Part shown: piece after piece, positions 39,947 to 49,454 of the stretch
How the letters are laid out: every line of letters starts with the position of its first letter
Position numbering within the stretch: the stretch's first letter is position 1
From: Hyphomicrobiales bacterium
Lineage (GTDB): Bacteria > Pseudomonadota > Alphaproteobacteria > Rhizobiales > Rhizobiaceae
Assembly (NCBI GenBank): GCA_900472785.1
Contig: UCJH01000004.1
Location: forward strand, 47,312 to 111,311
DNA length: 64,000 nt
Reading direction: 5' to 3'
Notes under the pieces: model-generated
Databases searched by the model: none
What the model saw: the letters and a program-made list of their open reading frames with translations, nothing else
What the model was told of the DNA's origin: nothing
Program-made: the position numbers and the translations under genes

Positions 39947-40537
39947 TCAATAGAGAGGCTCTTCGTAGAGCGGCTTTCCGTCCACGGCGATCAGGCGGAT
40001 CTGCATGCGCCCAGTGTCGTCAACGCTTGCAGTAACGGACAAGGCGCTGGCATTGCGCGCTTCTTCCAGCACGAGCCCCTCGCCTTCCGGCACATAGTAG
40101 CGTTCGATGCCATAGTCGACCCTGACGGCCAACTGGGGAGCGTCCGGTGTCGGATAATAGAAAATGGGCTGTGTCCGCGCGACGACCGACCCTGCCTTTG
40201 CCGGCAAAGGTGAAAAAGAGGCTTCTGACACCGTCCAGAAACCATCCGGCTGTTTCTCCAGCCGAACAGACATCCGCGCATCCGTCGCCTCCTTCGGAAA
40301 GCCGCCGATTACCTTGTCGGGAGCAATGGTCGATATGTCATAGGCAAGGATCACATAGTCCCCGCGCAGAAGGTCACGCGGATCGACGGGAATGGTTTTC
40401 AGGACCACATCCGTGCCGTTGCGCAGAATGGAGGCACGACTTTCGATCATGTAGCCAAGCACCGCGGTCTGCAGCAAGGCGACGAGAATGGCGGCAAAAA
40501 GCGGACGGATCAGCGGCTTGCGGGATGTCAGCATCAT
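39947..40537 (-). CDS. GDYXXLXY-domain membrane-anchored protein
   Basis: 196 aa. One N-terminal membrane segment (PLFAAILVALLQTAVLGYMI) and a periplasmic domain with the family motif in DLLRGDYVILAYDIS. The family is usually encoded with a DUF2157 membrane protein, as here: the upstream gene ends 2 nt before this start. The biochemical role is unknown. It is the first chromosomal gene beyond the tRNA. Confidence 0.85.
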   Translation of the reverse strand: MMLTSRKPLIRPLFAAILVALLQTAVLGYMIESRASILRNGTDVVLKTIPVDPRDLLRGDYVILAYDISTIAPDKVIGGFPKEATDARMSVRLEKQPDGFWTVSEASFSPLPAKAGSVVARTQPIFYYPTPDAPQLAVRVDYGIERYYVPEGEGLVLEEARNASALSVTASVDDTGRMQIRLIAVDGKPLYEEPLY

Positions 40538-40538
40538 C

Positions 40539-41645
40539 TCAAACTCCCTCTACGGCCGGCTTGGCGGACAAGCGTTTTTCCAGGCGGATGACAATCCAGG
40601 CGATCAGGGCGACGACGATGCCGGAGATCAGGAAGAAGCCGGAGGTACCGAGGATCGAGCCGAGTGTTTCCGAGGCGAGATAGAGCGTTTCACCGGCAAA
40701 AACGGCATAACCCAGATAGCGGACGGCGCCGTTCATCCTCCCGGCAATGCCGATGCCCGCAAGCGATACGGCCAGCGTCACGGCGCTGACCGCGACATTC
40801 GGGCCAACGCCATCAAGCTCGACATGCAAGGCAGCCAATCCGATGATCGTCAGCAGGAAGGAATAGAAGGAAGGCGCCGCACCCGCCTCGCGCGCCAATC
40901 TATGAAGCGGCGAGACCGGCAGGCTTGCTGCAAGAAAACATGCAAATCCAACAACGAAGAACACTGCCGCAAGCAAAGGCTCTGAAATCTCCAGGTAAAG
41001 CCAGCCCAGCCAGCCCAGCATCAGAAGGTAAGCCAGATGCCGCGCGCGGCTGGCGCCGGTGTAGCGAACCAGCGCGATCACGATAATGCAGAGCAGCGGC
41101 ACCAGATAGATGACGCCATTGCCCTCGAAGGTCGATTTATTTTCCATGACCAGCACACCGAACACCGCCCAGGACAGGAAGCCGGAAACCACAGCCAAGG
41201 CGCCCGAGCGAAAGACAATGGTGGCAACGCAGGCGCCCGCGAGCCAGACGAGCATTGCATCCACCGTATCGCCCGACAAATGATACATCTGCCCGACAAG
41301 GGCGATGGCGCCGCCAAATGTGAGGGTGCCCATAACCAACAGTGCCGCGCCGATGCCATTCAGCGCCCGGCTGAGGCAAAGCGCCGCCGACAGGTAGAAA
41401 ATCCAGATCAGCGCACCGATGCCGGCGACACGCGCAATACGCGGAATCGTCTCCCAGTTGGCAGCCACCAGCAGAAGAACAGCGGCAGACAGAAGGACAG
41501 CGGCCAGGGTCAGCAAAACGCGACCGACACTGAAGCTGCTCTCCCGCGCGTCGTATTCCGCCAGCATCGCCTCCGCTGACGGCGCAGACAACAGGCCTTT
41601 CGACACCCAGAGCGCAAAATCCCGTTCGATCCGTCCGCGATACAT
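40539..41645 (-). CDS. DUF2157 multi-pass membrane protein
   Basis: 368 aa from the ATG at 41645 (MYRGRIERDF), which has GGGAGACGG before it; the longer frame begins in poor context. The cytoplasmic N-terminal helix (LWVSKGLLSAPSAEAMLAEY) is typical of DUF2157, followed by about ten hydrophobic segments. It is paired with the GDYXXLXY protein in one operon. The function is unknown. Confidence 0.85.
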   Translation of the reverse strand: MYRGRIERDFALWVSKGLLSAPSAEAMLAEYDARESSFSVGRVLLTLAAVLLSAAVLLLVAANWETIPRIARVAGIGALIWIFYLSAALCLSRALNGIGAALLVMGTLTFGGAIALVGQMYHLSGDTVDAMLVWLAGACVATIVFRSGALAVVSGFLSWAVFGVLVMENKSTFEGNGVIYLVPLLCIIVIALVRYTGASRARHLAYLLMLGWLGWLYLEISEPLLAAVFFVVGFACFLAASLPVSPLHRLAREAGAAPSFYSFLLTIIGLAALHVELDGVGPNVAVSAVTLAVSLAGIGIAGRMNGAVRYLGYAVFAGETLYLASETLGSILGTSGFFLISGIVVALIAWIVIRLEKRLSAKPAVEGV

Positions 41646-41991
41646 TTCCGTCTCCCCCGTTCGCAACAGACCTAAGCGAATCCGGACATAAAATACAATG
41701 GGCGACCATTTTCGCCGCGCGTGCTGCGCAGGTCCCGTTGTCGTTAACCATTCGTAAAGGGCTTCATGCGATTCTCAATGCAAGCGAACAGAGCATAACG
41801 ACGGATACGGTCATGCGACCGGTGCAAGCCTTCCATGATGAAAAGGTACTGCAGATACCGATAGCCTGATCCTATATTCAGTCTGGAATTCAGGGACGGG
41901 TTTCGAACGAGCCCTCCCACAAGCGGCACAGGCCAGCCGCACCTGGAAATGACAGGCAAAGGCCCGGACACGATGTCCGCGATGGAATTCG

Positions 41992-42105
41992 GAGCGACGC
42001 ACTCCTCCTCCCAGCGTCGTTTCGATCTGATTGGCAACACTCCTCCTCCCGGTTGCCGATCGTTTCAAATGACGCCCGCTGGACCTCCTCCCCCAGCGGG
42101 CGTTA
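41992..42105 (+). ncRNA. Cuckoo-type small RNA, unit 1
   Basis: Three consecutive hairpins, each with an anti-Shine-Dalgarno-like loop: GCGACGC/GCGTCGT around ACTCCTCCTCCCA; GGCAAC/GTTGCC around ACTCCTCCTCCCG; and ACGCCCGCTGG/CCAGCGGGCGT around ACCTCCTCCCC. Alphaproteobacterial CcsR/cuckoo RNAs have this CCUCCUCCC-loop form and lie next to DUF1127 genes, as here. They act in stress regulation. Confidence 0.75.
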
Positions 42106-42281
42106 TTCGTTCAGCAGTCATCGCTGGTGATTTGATCCAGGACACGCCAATCGATAATTTTTGCCTATATTTTCGTCACTTTTCGTTTTTTCGTGTGCCA
42201 GCCATGCAGCAAATGCAATGGTGCTATTCCGCAAGCGGGCTACCAAAGACAGCAACCAACTCCTATCTTGGGATCAGTCTT

Positions 42282-42402
42282 CGGGCCAGCGCACTTCTCC
42301 TCCCAAGCGCGCCCGATGGGACTGGCAACACTCCTCCTCCCGGTTGCCGGTCAGGATAAACAACGCCCGCTGGATCTCCTCCCCCAGCGGGCGTTGTTTT
42401 TT
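42282..42402 (+). ncRNA. Cuckoo-type small RNA, unit 2
   Basis: A second three-hairpin unit with the same loops. Hairpins 2 and 3 are almost identical to unit 1; hairpin 1 has a changed loop (TTCTCCTCCC). The last stem (AACGCCCGCTGG/CCAGCGGGCGTT) is followed by a run of T (42396..42402) and acts as terminator for the locus. Confidence 0.8.
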
Positions 42403-42617
42403 GCACCAAGCAAAGCGTTCGCCAGTGCGCCTCAAGCCCTGAGAATACGAGATCGTCAAAAAAGAATGAATGGCTGAACGCCGAGGCTTGCAATTGCTGC
42501 ATGGGTGCGATGCAGCATTGTCTCTGTATTTTTCGGTACGGCGGCGTATAGTTCAACCATCAGATGAAGGCCAGCCAAGACAAGTGCTGGCAGAATGACC
42601 TCGAAAGGATCAGGATC

Positions 42618-42761
42618 ATGAACCTCGCTCGCTCTTTCAATAACTGGCGCAAGTATCGCCAGACCTGCAATGAACTCGGCCGCATGAGCGACCGCGAACT
42701 GAACGACCTCGGCATCGGTCGTGGCGATATCTCCCACGTTGCCCGCAAGGCCGTTAAGTAA
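42618..42761 (+). CDS. DUF1127 protein (first copy)
   Basis: 47 aa: NWRKYRQTCNELGRMSDREL then NDLGIGRGDISHVARK, the Arg-rich DUF1127 pattern. AAAGGA precedes the ATG. In related bacteria such proteins bind RNA and affect small-RNA processing and phosphate, stress or envelope responses. It lies downstream of the two CCUCCUCCC RNAs and ends before a strong terminator. Confidence 0.9.
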   Translation: MNLARSFNNWRKYRQTCNELGRMSDRELNDLGIGRGDISHVARKAVK

Positions 42762-43191
42762 GACGATCGCGCAGCCGCCGGCCCCGGCCGACGCTGGTAG
42801 CGCTTGCATCAAACGCCCTCCGGATATTCCGGCGGGCGTTTTTTTGTGTCTGAAATCGCCCGGCCTGCTCTTCTCGAAAACAGCCCCGTATTTCCACTTG
42901 CTTGAGCGGGTAACACGACCTGCATGAGCGACCTGTGCCATCTTAAGCGGGCACGGGAAAAGGAATATAAAACAGTAATTTGCGATAACGCAGGACGGCA
43001 CCTGAACCATCCCCGTCCATGATCTGTTTTAGAGCAGACGCCAATTTTGCTCACAGAAAGAGCAACGCACTGCACAAATGCATAGCAGATGCATTTTCTT
43101 TGCACTCCAACTTTCCTCCTGGAAGGCGTAGATAGACGCCACGCAGCAGACAAATCATTGTCACGCTCAATTGCTTCCAAGGAATAAGACC
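42762..43191. other. Gap between the DUF1127 genes
   Basis: 430 bp. Apart from the terminator at 42812..42845 I see nothing I can support. No CCUCCUCCC hairpin is present ahead of the second copy, only an unpaired TTTCCTCCTGG near 43111. Confidence 0.5.
42812..42845 (+). terminator. Rho-independent terminator after first DUF1127 gene
   Basis: Stem AACGCCC plus CCGG with the matching CCGG and GGGCGTT, loop ATATT, then seven T. Confidence 0.9.
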
Positions 43192-43335
43192 ATGAACCCG
43201 ATTCGCATCGCAAAAAGCTGGATCAACTATCGCCGCACCGTTGCCGAGCTCGGCAACCTGTCCAACCACGCCCTCTCGGACATCGGCATCACCCGCTTCG
43301 ACATCCGCAACATTGCTTCGCGTTCGTTCCGTTAA
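43192..43335 (+). CDS. DUF1127 protein (second copy)
   Basis: 47 aa, starts MNPIRIAKSWINYRRT and ends IGITRFDIRNIASRSFR. It is the same length as the first copy and clearly a diverged paralogue. AAGGA lies 9 nt before the ATG. It has its own terminator at 43361..43386, so it is expressed separately. Confidence 0.9.
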   Translation: MNPIRIAKSWINYRRTVAELGNLSNHALSDIGITRFDIRNIASRSFR

Positions 43336-43360
43336 TCGGACCATATGCAAGCATCCTCAA

Positions 43361-43386
43361 AACGGCACCCTGGCGGTGCCGTTTTT
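43361..43386 (+). terminator. Rho-independent terminator after second DUF1127 gene
   Basis: AACGGCACC/GGTGCCGTT stem with loop CTGGC, followed by five T. Confidence 0.9.
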
Positions 43387-43469
43387 GATTCCGGGTCTCA
43401 AGATCAGGCAAACACGCCATCGAGCGGAAACGGTTCCATTTGAGCCGGGCTTGTTCTAAGAAGCGCCAC

Positions 43470-44885
43470 ATGACACAGACATCGACCTACTCCCCCATCC
43501 ATATCGTCGGCGGCGGCCTCGCCGGTTCGGAAGCCGCATGGCAGATCGCCAAGGCCGGCATTCCGGTGATCCTCCATGAAATGCGCGGCGTGCGCGGCAC
43601 GGATGCGCACAAGACCGACGACCTCGCGGAACTGGTCTGCTCCAACTCCTTCCGCTCCGATGATGCCACCAGCAATGCGGTCGGCGTCCTGCACGCCGAG
43701 ATGCGCCTGGCCGGCTCTCTGATCATGGCGGCAGCCGATCGCAACCAGGTACCGGCCGGCGGGGCGCTTGCAGTGGATCGGGACGGATTCTCGCAGGCCG
43801 TCACCAAGGCGATCGCCGAAAATCCGCTGATCACCGTCATACGCGAGGAAGTCGCAGGCCTACCGCCCGCAGAATGGGATCAGGCGATCATCGCCACCGG
43901 CCCGCTGACGGCGCCGGAACTGGCCGACGCCATCTGCGCCGAGACCGGTGCCGATGCGCTCGCCTTCTTCGACGCCATCGCACCGATCGTGCACACCGAC
44001 AGCATCGACATGGATATTTGCTGGTTTCAATCGCGCTACGACAAGGTCGGCCCAGGCGGCACGGGCAAGGACTATATCAACTGCCCTATGGATGAAGACC
44101 AATACAATGCCTTCGTCGATGCGCTGATCGGCGGCGACAAGACCGGTTTCAAGGAATGGGAAGGCACGCCCTATTTCGATGGCTGCCTGCCGATCGAGAT
44201 CATGGCCGAACGCGGACGCGAAACCCTGCGTCACGGCCCGATGAAGCCGATGGGACTGACCAACGCGCACAACCCGATCGTCAAGGCCTATGCCGTGGTG
44301 CAATTGCGCCAGGACAACGCACTCGGCACGCTGTACAACATGGTCGGTTTCCAGACGAAGCTGAAATATGGCGCGCAGGCCGAAGTATTTCGCATGATCC
44401 CCGGCCTGCAGAATGCCGAATTTGCCCGCCTCGGCGGCCTGCACCGCAACACTTACATTAATTCCCCGACGCTGCTCGATCCGTCCTTGACCCTGAAATC
44501 CCGTCCGGGCCTGCGCTTTGCCGGCCAGATCACCGGCTGCGAAGGTTATGTCGAAAGTGCCAGCATCGGCCTTCTCGCCGGCCGCTTCGCCGCTGCCGAA
44601 CGCAGAGGCGAAGCCCTCAGCCTTCCACCGGCAACGACGGCCTTCGGCGCCCTGCTCAACCACATCACCGGCGGCCACATCGTTTCCGACGACGAGCCGG
44701 GCAAGCGTTCGTTCCAGCCGATGAACATCAATTTTGGACTCTTCCCCCTGCTTGAGCCCGGCGCCATCGTCAAGCCGGACGGCGTCAAGCGTTTCCGCGG
44801 CAAGGACAAGACAATCGTGAAGAAACAGTTGGTTGCGGCGCGCGCCTTGGAAGATTGTGCCGCCTGGCTGGCGGCATCCGCCTGA
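43470..44885 (+). CDS. trmFO: Methylenetetrahydrofolate-tRNA-(uracil-5-)-methyltransferase
   Basis: 471 aa flavoprotein that forms 5-methyluridine 54 in the tRNA T loop using methylene-THF. The N-terminal FAD site is [16 protein letters not shown], followed by ILHEMRG; the catalytic-region block [11 protein letters not shown] and the late [20 protein letters not shown] are diagnostic. I chose ATG at 43470 ([11 protein letters not shown]); the upstream frame has no support. It is transcribed alone, convergent with the minus-strand block to its right. Confidence 0.96.
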   Translation: MTQTSTYSPIHIVGGGLAGSEAAWQIAKAGIPVILHEMRGVRGTDAHKTDDLAELVCSNSFRSDDATSNAVGVLHAEMRLAGSLIMAAADRNQVPAGGALAVDRDGFSQAVTKAIAENPLITVIREEVAGLPPAEWDQAIIATGPLTAPELADAICAETGADALAFFDAIAPIVHTDSIDMDICWFQSRYDKVGPGGTGKDYINCPMDEDQYNAFVDALIGGDKTGFKEWEGTPYFDGCLPIEIMAERGRETLRHGPMKPMGLTNAHNPIVKAYAVVQLRQDNALGTLYNMVGFQTKLKYGAQAEVFRMIPGLQNAEFARLGGLHRNTYINSPTLLDPSLTLKSRPGLRFAGQITGCEGYVESASIGLLAGRFAAAERRGEALSLPPATTAFGALLNHITGGHIVSDDEPGKRSFQPMNINFGLFPLLEPGAIVKPDGVKRFRGKDKTIVKKQLVAARALEDCAAWLAASA

Positions 44886-44904
44886 CGATTGCGACGGCGC
44901 TTGT

Positions 44905-45345
44905 TCACACCGCCGGCACGGCGGTGAATTCCGACTGGGGCTGGAAACTTCCAAGCAGCCAGAGCGAGACTTCTGCCGCCTGCTGCGGCGTGCGAAATTC
45001 GTAGGTGGCGTCGAGATAGTCGAAATCGGTGAAATGGACGGTGAGCCCGCGTCCGCTCGGCGCGTTGCGAACCCGCACATTGCCGGCTTCGATCAAATGG
45101 CAGACATAATGTGTCCCATGCGACTGCATGAACCCGGCCTTGCCATCATGAAGACGCACGAAAAAGGTTTTTCCATCGGCCGTTGCGTGGATAGCCCGGA
45201 TGGCTTCATCCGGGAAGGCACGGCCGAAATCGAGGATCGCAAGGCCCGCATCCGGCGCATTTTCCTCCTTGGCAGCACGGGCCGTCATCCGCATGTAGAA
45301 AATACCTGCGAGCAGCATGCACATGATGACGATCGGCCAAATCAT
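44905..45345 (-). CDS. Conserved membrane-anchored protein, unknown
   Basis: 146 aa from the ATG at 45345 with AAAGGA 7 nt upstream. One N-terminal membrane helix (MIWPIVIMCMLLAGIFYMRM), then a soluble domain of alternating strands (KTFFVRLHDGKAGFM, GRGLTVHFTDFDY) ending in a helix. The tail-to-tail end with trmFO is 19 nt. I do not recognise a family; it appears to be a lineage-specific periplasmic or cytoplasmic anchored protein. Confidence 0.75.
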   Translation of the reverse strand: MIWPIVIMCMLLAGIFYMRMTARAAKEENAPDAGLAILDFGRAFPDEAIRAIHATADGKTFFVRLHDGKAGFMQSHGTHYVCHLIEAGNVRVRNAPSGRGLTVHFTDFDYLDATYEFRTPQQAAEVSLWLLGSFQPQSEFTAVPAV

Positions 45346-45470
45346 GGGCGGTCCTTTCAAGCTTATTCCTAATATAACACGGCGGGACCATAGAGCGCGA
45401 AACTTGCGCCAGTTTGCCGCCGGAAATCAATTTCACAGTTGATAAAGGCTTGAAACATCTACCATCAGAT

Positions 45471-46352
45471 TTACCATCGGCCGCTGCGTGCCGCGCGCCA
45501 CATCCACCACTGGCGACGCCATTGCGCCGGTGTCAAAGACCGCAAAAAGATATTCGCGCCCGCCTTTTCCGCTCGATCGAAAATCGGCTCGGAAAGCGCC
45601 AGCGTGACGAAGGCCGGCCGATTCGAAACCGATATTGATGCAGCCTTGGCCCGGGCCTTTGACAGATGTTCGCGACCAAGTCCGCAAAAAGCACGGACGG
45701 CACGCTCAAGCGCCGCAGGATCGTTGCCTGATAGAAAACCGTCGCGATCCAGGCCGGTGGCTGCCAGAAGATCGGCAGGAACGTAAACCTGCCCGCGCGA
45801 GCGGTGCAACGGCAAGCGCAGCAAAAGTCCGGCGATCGTCTGCGCAACGCCGGCATGGCCGGCCGCTTCCGCAGACTGCTGTGCCGTTCCAGCATCCAGC
45901 ACAAGGCAGGACAGCTGGATCAGCGCCGATGCGGTTTCGCCGGCATAGCCCTCCAGCGAAGAACGGTTCTCCATCGGGTCGTCATACAGATCGAAGACGC
46001 GGGCATCGATCATGTCGAGTAGGACAGCGACAGGCAGCTTATAGGCGGCGACCGTGGCGATCAGTTCCTGCGCCAAAGGATGCCCCTCGCCGGCGCCGCT
46101 TTCGAGCACATCACGCCACCACTGCAGACGGATTTCGCCGGGCAAAGGTTCGCGAACGAGGTCACGAATACGGGCGATCTCCGCATGAAAGGCATAGAGT
46201 GCGGCCAGCGCCGACTGTTTTCCGGCCGGCGCCAGCAGGCAGGCGAGATAACGATCGCGGTCGGTGTCGCGCAAAACAGCCAGGCTGTGGCCGGCAACAA
46301 GCGCGCTCGTTGTCTTCAGGTTCTGGGAATCGTCTTGAAAAGGATCGGGCAT
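45471..46352 (-). CDS. Squalene/phytoene synthase-family protein, NDUFAF6-like
   Basis: 293 aa. The trans-prenyltransferase fold is recognisable (LAALYAFHAEIARIRDLVRE, GEIRLQWWRDVLE, then YDDPMENRSSLEGYAGETAS), but the first Asp-rich DxxxD motif is not intact, unlike true squalene or phytoene synthases. This fits the NDUFAF6-like branch, whose mitochondrial member assists respiratory complex I assembly. The gene starts directly after the NDUFAF3-like gene, which supports the same interpretation. Confidence 0.8.
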   Translation of the reverse strand: MPDPFQDDSQNLKTTSALVAGHSLAVLRDTDRDRYLACLLAPAGKQSALAALYAFHAEIARIRDLVREPLPGEIRLQWWRDVLESGAGEGHPLAQELIATVAAYKLPVAVLLDMIDARVFDLYDDPMENRSSLEGYAGETASALIQLSCLVLDAGTAQQSAEAAGHAGVAQTIAGLLLRLPLHRSRGQVYVPADLLAATGLDRDGFLSGNDPAALERAVRAFCGLGREHLSKARAKAASISVSNRPAFVTLALSEPIFDRAEKAGANIFLRSLTPAQWRRQWWMWRAARSGRW

Positions 46353-46739
46353 CTATACGGCAATCAGGGCAGCGGCAACGGCGCGCGATTCGGCCAGCAT
46401 GATGTTGAAAGTACGCACGGCAGCCCCCGTACTCATCGGGTCCGATGAAATGTTGTGGGCCTTGAGCAGCGACTTGAGCGCCGCGGGCAAGGGCCGGATA
46501 TCCTTGCCGGTTCCGACCAGCAGAACTTCGATGTCGGCTGCATCCTCAATCACCCGCCGGAACAAGTCGGGATCGAGCGCCTCGCCTTCCTTGATCTCCC
46601 AGCCATAGATGCCCGAGGGCAACATCAACACCGAGCCACGATGCGACATGTCGGCAAAACGGAACCCGCCATTCCCATAGGCATCGACGGGTGCACGGCC
46701 GGGAAAATGCGCGTCCCGGAATTCGATCCCCTTCGGCAT
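46353..46739 (-). CDS. Mth938-domain protein, NDUFAF3-like
   Basis: 128 aa from the ATG at 46739 (MPKGIEFRDAHFPGRAPVDAYG). The pattern FRFADMSHRGSVLMLPSGIYGW followed by IEVLLVGTGKDIRPLP is typical of the DUF498/Mth938 family. Mitochondrial NDUFAF3 is a complex I assembly factor, and alphaproteobacterial homologues are found beside secDF and a phytoene-synthase-family gene, exactly as here. It abuts the secDF stop. Confidence 0.88.
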   Translation of the reverse strand: MPKGIEFRDAHFPGRAPVDAYGNGGFRFADMSHRGSVLMLPSGIYGWEIKEGEALDPDLFRRVIEDAADIEVLLVGTGKDIRPLPAALKSLLKAHNISSDPMSTGAAVRTFNIMLAESRAVAAALIAV

Positions 46740-46740
46740 C

Positions 46741-49272
46741 TCAGGCGCCTCCGCGAGCGACGGCTGGGCCGGGCTGGCCGCCGTTGGGCGCTCCAGGGCG
46801 CAGCTTGAAAAGGATAAGCAACGGCCCGGCGACATAAATCGACGAGAAGGTGCCGACGGCGACGCCGAACAGCATAGCAATGCTGAAGGAGCGGATGAGT
46901 TCTCCGCCGAACAGGCAGAGCGCGAGCAGCGCGAGCATGGTGGTTGCCCCGGTGAGGATCGTGCGCGACAGCGTCTGGTTGATTGCCGCATCGATCAGGA
47001 TTGGCAACGGCATACGCGGATATCGCCTCAGGTTTTCACGGATGCGGTCATAGACAACCACCGTGTCGTTCAGGGAGTAGCCGACGATGGTCAAAAGCGC
47101 TGCAATGCTGGTGAGGTTGAATTCCATTCCGGTCACCACAAAAAGGCCAACAGTCAACAGAACGTCATGCAGCGTCGCGACGATGGCGCCAAGCGCGAAC
47201 TGCCATTCGAAACGGACCCAGATATAAACAAGGATGGCCAGCAGCGAGGCGAGCACGCCCAGCGTCGCGGCTCTGGTCAATTCTCCCGATACCGAAGGGC
47301 CGACGACCTCGACACGTCGGAACTCATAAGAATCTTCGAGTTCCCCACGAATGAGGATCACCGAACTCTGTTCGGCATTCTCGCCGCCATCGCGCGACGG
47401 CACGCGGATGAACACACCCTGCGGCCCGCCGACGCTTTTGACTTCGACGGCGCCGAGATTGAGGCCGTTGAGGCGCTCCGTAATATCCGGGATGTCCGCC
47501 TCGCCTGCCCGTGCCGAAAGTTCAAGGACAGACCCTCCGGCAAAATCGATTCCAAGGTTCATGCCGAGGGCGGCGAAAAGCATCGTGGAAACAACGGACA
47601 GTGCCGCGAGGCCGGAAAACACGTAGTTTCGGATCGCCATAAACCGGAAATCCAGACCATCGAACACACCAGTGCGGATGCCATCCGGCAGATGAACCGA
47701 TTTACGCCGGCTGACCCATTCCGACAGCATGACCCGGGTCAGGGTGAAGGCGGTGAACAGCGTCGTCACGATCCCGACGGCGAGCGTCACGGCGAAGCCG
47801 CGCACGCTGCCCGTGCCGAGATAGAGCAGAATCAGCGCGGCGATAAGTGTCGTGATGTTGGCGTCGACGATCGCGGCGAAGGCACGGGAAAAACCGAACT
47901 GGATCGCATCCGACAGGGGCCTTCCGTTGCGGACCTCGTCACGAATACGCTCGTAGATCAGAACGTTGGAATCGACCGCCATGCCGATGGTCAGGATGAT
48001 GCCGGCGACACCCGGCAGGGTCAGCGTCAGCCCGGTCGCGGACAGCACCGCAACGATCATCACGACATTGAGAATGACCGCGAGATTGGCGACGAGACCG
48101 AAGAAGCCGTAAAAACCGAACATGAACAACAACACCAGCAGCGCGCCGATACCGCCTGCGGTCATGACCGCGCTGATCGAATCGCTACCAAGACCCGTAC
48201 CGATCGTCCGCTCCTCGACGACGGTCAAAGGGATCGGAAGCGCGCCGGAATGAAGCAGCAGGGCCAGATCATTGGCACCCTCGGCACTGAAATTTCCGGC
48301 GATCTGCACCGCCCCCCCAGTGATGGCCGTGCGGATCAACGGCGTCGAGATCACCTGGCCGTCGAGCAGAATGGCGAGCGTGGTGCCCTTGTTCTGCGCC
48401 GTCACCTGGGCGAGACGCTCCGCACCGTCCGGGTCGAGCGTAATATCGACGACGGGGTCGTTCGACTGGCCAAGCGCAGCCTTGGCACCGGTGATATCAC
48501 GGCTGGAGATGATAGGCTGCTTGCGCACCAGATAGCCGATCGGCGGGTCGTCGGCGGAGTAAACGATTTCGGAAGAAGCCGGCGGCGTTCCATTGACGGC
48601 GTCCTGCACGCTCATCGACATATCGATCGTGCGGAAGGAAAGCTCGCCGGCCTGGCTGAGGATATCCTTGAGGCGTTGTGGATCCTGAAGACCGGGAATC
48701 TGGACGACGGTTCGATCGGCGCCCTGCCGACGAAGCACCGCCCGGGCAATACCGATCTCTTCCAGGCGACGCCGAAGGATCGTGATTGTCTCGCCAACCG
48801 ATTGAGACATGCGATAGGCCAGCCCGGCATCCGTCAGAGTCAATCGCAGCAATGCGCCACCGGCGGTATCGAGCGTCGTCTCGACAGTCTTGTTGTCGGC
48901 GCTCAACGGCGCCGTCAGGGGCGCCAGCGCCTGCGTCGCCGCAGCGACCGCATTGTCGTCGCGGATTCGGACTTCCGCCATTGTCCCGGTTCCGGAAAGT
49001 CCCGAATAGGCGATGCCCGCTGTTTTCAGCCGGTTGCCGACATCGTCGACCAGAGCCGAAAGGCGCGCCTGAGCGACATCCTGCCGCTCCGCCTTGAGCA
49101 TCAGCTGGGAACCGCCCTGCAGGTCGAGCCCGAGACTGACCTGCTTCTTTGGAACCCACGCCGGCAAGCCTGCCAGATACCGTTCGGAAATCACGTTCGG
49201 CAGCGCGACGATCAGGCTGACCAGGACAACGAGCCAGACGATGATGGTTTTCGAACGGGACAGATGGGACAT
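46741..49272 (-). CDS. secDF: Protein translocase SecD-SecF fusion
   Basis: 843 aa fusion of SecD and SecF, which use proton motive force to help complete Sec export. The SecD half begins with a membrane helix (IIVWLVVLVSLIVALPNVI), then VSLGLDLQGGSQLML and the periplasmic P1 domain; GMAVDSNVLIYERIRDE is the TM4-type signature. The SecF half starts near residue 545 (FRFMAIRNYVFSGL), has GIDFAGGSVLEL and GYSLNDTVVVYDRIRENL. The natural SecD/SecF fusion is normal in this group. It is followed directly by the NDUFAF3-like gene. Confidence 0.96.
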   Translation of the reverse strand: MSHLSRSKTIIVWLVVLVSLIVALPNVISERYLAGLPAWVPKKQVSLGLDLQGGSQLMLKAERQDVAQARLSALVDDVGNRLKTAGIAYSGLSGTGTMAEVRIRDDNAVAAATQALAPLTAPLSADNKTVETTLDTAGGALLRLTLTDAGLAYRMSQSVGETITILRRRLEEIGIARAVLRRQGADRTVVQIPGLQDPQRLKDILSQAGELSFRTIDMSMSVQDAVNGTPPASSEIVYSADDPPIGYLVRKQPIISSRDITGAKAALGQSNDPVVDITLDPDGAERLAQVTAQNKGTTLAILLDGQVISTPLIRTAITGGAVQIAGNFSAEGANDLALLLHSGALPIPLTVVEERTIGTGLGSDSISAVMTAGGIGALLVLLFMFGFYGFFGLVANLAVILNVVMIVAVLSATGLTLTLPGVAGIILTIGMAVDSNVLIYERIRDEVRNGRPLSDAIQFGFSRAFAAIVDANITTLIAALILLYLGTGSVRGFAVTLAVGIVTTLFTAFTLTRVMLSEWVSRRKSVHLPDGIRTGVFDGLDFRFMAIRNYVFSGLAALSVVSTMLFAALGMNLGIDFAGGSVLELSARAGEADIPDITERLNGLNLGAVEVKSVGGPQGVFIRVPSRDGGENAEQSSVILIRGELEDSYEFRRVEVVGPSVSGELTRAATLGVLASLLAILVYIWVRFEWQFALGAIVATLHDVLLTVGLFVVTGMEFNLTSIAALLTIVGYSLNDTVVVYDRIRENLRRYPRMPLPILIDAAINQTLSRTILTGATTMLALLALCLFGGELIRSFSIAMLFGVAVGTFSSIYVAGPLLILFKLRPGAPNGGQPGPAVARGGA

Positions 49273-49454
49273 GAAGCTCTCGGCGTTTTCTCATTCAAAG
49301 TCGACCGGACAATGCCGATCAGCAGAGTGCCGACCAGCTATAGCGCCGCGCGCCCGTCAGGACGCAAGAACGACGCTATAGCACTTTGAATTGCCGCACA
49401 ATTTCTCGCGAAGAGGGAATGCTTCAAGAGGTATCCGAGCGAACGACGCTTGCG

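Larger units (their letters stand above)
41646..42617. other. Intergenic region with tandem small RNA units
   Basis: 972 bp with no convincing protein gene. It contains two small-RNA units on the plus strand (41992..42105, 42282..42402) and runs into the first DUF1127 gene. The first 300 bp show no feature I can support. Confidence 0.6.

Noticed and set aside
42979..42993. TTGCGATAACGCAGG in the host part as another operator
   Set aside because: Only the core agrees, the outer arms do not fit, and it is outside the prophage; probably coincidence.
47167..49389. Long plus-strand ORF antisense to secDF
   Set aside because: The composition is a frame shadow of a GC-rich gene; secDF on the other strand is unmistakable.
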